The notes beneath the pieces are model-generated. The model worked only from the letters and a program-made list of their open reading frames with translations, searched no databases and was not told where the DNA came from. From Osmia lignaria lignaria (taxonomy: Eukaryota > Arthropoda > Insecta > Hymenoptera > Megachilidae): a stretch of 64,000 bases of DNA. The stretch is taken from assembly GCF_051020975.1 (NCBI RefSeq), contig NC_135037.1, positions 2,852,001 to 2,916,000 on the forward strand, given 5' to 3'. A program made the translations under genes and the position numbers. Below are positions 61,781 through 64,000 of the stretch, in pieces. Positions within the stretch are counted from its first letter, which is position 1. The number at the start of each line of letters is the position of its first letter.

Positions 61781-64000
61781 TGGATAAAGACTACCCCTAC
61801 CGCCTAGTAATCCCGCGTTATTCCCAATCGTCCCGATGGAATCCTCGCGAGAGGATACCGTCGCGTACCACTCCTTCGAATTACGAGACAGAAAAAGGCG
61901 AACGTTAAGGGAAGATCACCGTCTCGCCTCGCCTCGCCTCGCCTCGACTCCTCGTATTTTCCATCGGCTAAATCCTCGGGCCAGCCGTTTCCTCGACTCG
62001 CGAGAACTGGATTACTCGAGGATATCTCGTGGAACGCGGTACCGACTGGTCCAGGTTGGTCGTTCCGCTTTAGCCTTCCGCTCGTCCGCCAATCCACCTC
62101 TTTTTGGATCTTTTTTTTTTCTTTTTCTTTTTCCTTTTTTTTTCCCTTTTTTTCCCGCGGGACTCCATCTACCGATCGATGCGTTTCCGATGCGGCTTTT
62201 CGGAAAAATCGGACCTCGTTCGAGCTGTGCGCAACGACGACGGTGACCTCTTTCGCGTGCTCGCGTCGTCGTTCTGACGAAGTGGATTTAATTAACGAAC
62301 GTATGGGAAAGAAAGGAAGAACGGAAGGAGGGACGAGAGAATTAGAGAAAGAGAGGTTGAATTAAAAAAAAAAAAGGAAAAAAGGGAAAAGAAAGGTGGG
62401 AGAGAGGGAAAGCGGAGCGGGAAAACTGCGGCTTCCCACAGAGTAAACGAACGAAATTCGACGTCGGACAGAGAGGCACGTTTCTTCCGACGCGTTACGC
62501 TTCCGCGCTACCACAGGAGAAAGATGTTCTCTCTGGAGAGGTACTCTACCGTTCAGCTTCTCATTTCCTTTTTTTCCCGTGGCCCAGTTGCGGTCCGAGA
62601 AAAACAAAGGATACCGATTCCGATCCACGCGGTAAAATATAGCCGCTGATTCACGCCCATGCAACCTACCCCCCTCGTTTAACCACCCCCCCCACGATTA
62701 AATACCTAAATACCGTCAGCCACCGGTGTGCCGATACGTGGGCACGACGCGTTAAACGATTAATCGCGCTGATTGGATTCCAATTAGCCTGCTAACGACA
62801 CCGCGGCCAAAGCGGATTTTCCCTGCACTCGTCTCTCTCGGCTTTCCTTTTTCCTTCGCCTCTCTTCTTCTTCTTCTTTTCGCTCCTTTTTCCTTACTGC
62901 CAGACGCGTTACTTCAACGTCTACCCCTTTTCCTTTGTCGCGCGCCAAGGCACGACAATAACCGAGTAGATAACCTCATAAACGTCGCGATCGACGACTG
63001 TATCCTTTGATCATCGTTCTCTCTAATAGTCGGTTCGCGAACACTGTCCCTTTTCTCGCTCAATCTAATATACCAGCATCGATTGGCTATCGGAATAATT
63101 TTCCAGCTTCTCAAAGAGCACTTACGTACGTTCGGAAAGCCTTCGAAGCCTTGTTAAGCGTATTTTTCTCTTTCAGCAAAACGTGAACAATTTTTAATTT
63201 CATTTACCGTCCAAGCGAACCGTTCCAGTTTCGAAGCTGGGACATGGAACGGTGGACGGTTTCGAGGTAGGAGTAACTCGACGTGCTCGATTCCTCGGTT
63301 CAACAGTATCGACGAAAATTTCTCTCCTGGTAGGGCGTTGAATTAGTAAAGAGTCAACCGCGTGTACGAGTTAACGGCACGAAAGAAGCCTCGCCTCCTC
63401 TCGACCGTTCCATCGAAAAGATTTCGCGTGTATACGGTACCTACTCGTCCGTACCGGCCTCATTCGAGCCATTTTACAATTTTCCTGCCACGTAAGACGC
63501 GCGGCGTCCAGTCCAAGCATACCGTCCGTTCGAATAACCGACAAACAGCCAAGTCGACGAAAGCTTCGCTAACCGAACCGAAGGAACGTATTGCAGACGT
63601 ATTTGCATTCAATTTCTTCGGAAGGGCTCTCCCTCGTCTCTTCTACTCCTCGTCCTTTCAGCATCGTTTCATCCCCCTTTTTCATCTCCCCTGCTCGCCT
63701 TTCTTCTTCGTTTTTACTCCCTCTATCGCCTCCCTCTCCCTTTCTCGGCCCAACCTGTCGTCTCTTTTCTTCGTCGCGAAATAGGGTCTCCAGGATGAAA
63801 GGAATGCACTTGCCAAACATTAGCATTCAGCTACGTAGCCTAGTCGATACAGAGATCTCTACGCGTCGACGTCGTCGCTGATAAAATTTCGAGCGGACTG
63901 GTTTTTCTCGTCGTTAATTCGGAGCCTGTTGTCGATTCGCGACGCTTAAACTAGGAATCCTCGAAGTCTTAACTTTTAACCCATTCGAGGACGCCTTTGT
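56354..64000. other. Gene-poor, GC-richer region with low-complexity tracts
   Basis: Many reading frames up to about 185 codons exist on both strands, but all are rich in Arg/Ser/Pro as expected of CG- and CT-rich non-coding DNA. None shows a domain, signal peptide with conserved body, or matching splice sites. Simple tracts include CT/T-rich runs (60429-60475, 62107-62155), a CGCCT run near 61922 and GA-rich DNA near 62280-62410. It may be an intron or upstream region of the minus-strand gene ending at 56199. Confidence 0.45.
61747..61780. repeat. (ACG)n microsatellite
   Basis: An uninterrupted ACG trinucleotide run of about 34 bases in the gene-poor 3' region. Confidence 0.93.

Noticed and set aside
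1..64000. tRNA genes, rRNA, CRISPR arrays, intact autonomous transposons, viral insertions
   Set aside because: Looked for characteristic signals (tRNA B-box-like GGTTCGANTCC, regular spacers, reverse transcriptase or transposase motifs) and found none convincing.

Overview
This is insect nuclear DNA, most likely from a hymenopteran (bee, wasp or ant). The reasons are spliced genes with GT-AG introns, very AT-rich intergenic DNA in the first half with a more GC-rich second half, and clear insect orthologues (Warts, Fuzzy, Shutdown, NOMPC). The species cannot be named from sequence alone. Exon limits below were set by hand from splice consensus, reading phase and known family sequence; all multi-exon models close in phase.

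Layout. 1-2600 (+): 3' part of a secreted or membrane-tethered GPR158-like Cache/EGF-like protein. 2.7-9 kb: AT-rich intergenic DNA with a young MITE and a foldback element. 9.1-13.0 kb (-): warts (LATS) Hippo kinase. 15.3 kb: second MITE copy. 16.0-17.5 kb (+): fuzzy. 18.5-19.9 kb (+): NIPA-type magnesium transporter. 20.3-28.1 kb: no conventional protein gene, but the architecture of a spliced long non-coding RNA on the + strand: a duplicated CCAAT-type promoter with first exon, duplicated small exons, two 98% identical 319-bp structured domains, a 476-bp tandem duplication, about 20 copies of an AGTGTTGCG motif, and many hairpins. 30.6-32.2 kb (+): sphingosine-1-phosphate phosphatase. 32.7-34.0 kb (-) and 34.4-36.1 kb (+): PIH1D1 and shutdown/FKBP6, two HSP90 co-chaperones sharing a 360-bp divergent promoter. 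36.4-49.8 kb (-): nompC (TRPN), with three tandem alternative 3' modules that each encode the pore, S6, TRP domain and C-terminus and each have their own stop and poly(A) signal. 51.1-55.8 kb (+): mitochondrial acyl-CoA synthetase ACSF2. 56.2-56.35 kb (-): terminal exon of an unidentified gene. 56.4-64 kb: no supportable gene.

The genes do not form a pathway. Local relations are the divergent PIH1D1/shu promoter, and convergent, probably overlapping 3' ends for SGPP/PIH1D1 and shu/nompC. The two observations most worth following are the structured RNA locus (20.3-28.1 kb), where the base changes between duplicate copies that fall in paired positions keep the predicted stems, and the three alternative nompC pore cassettes.
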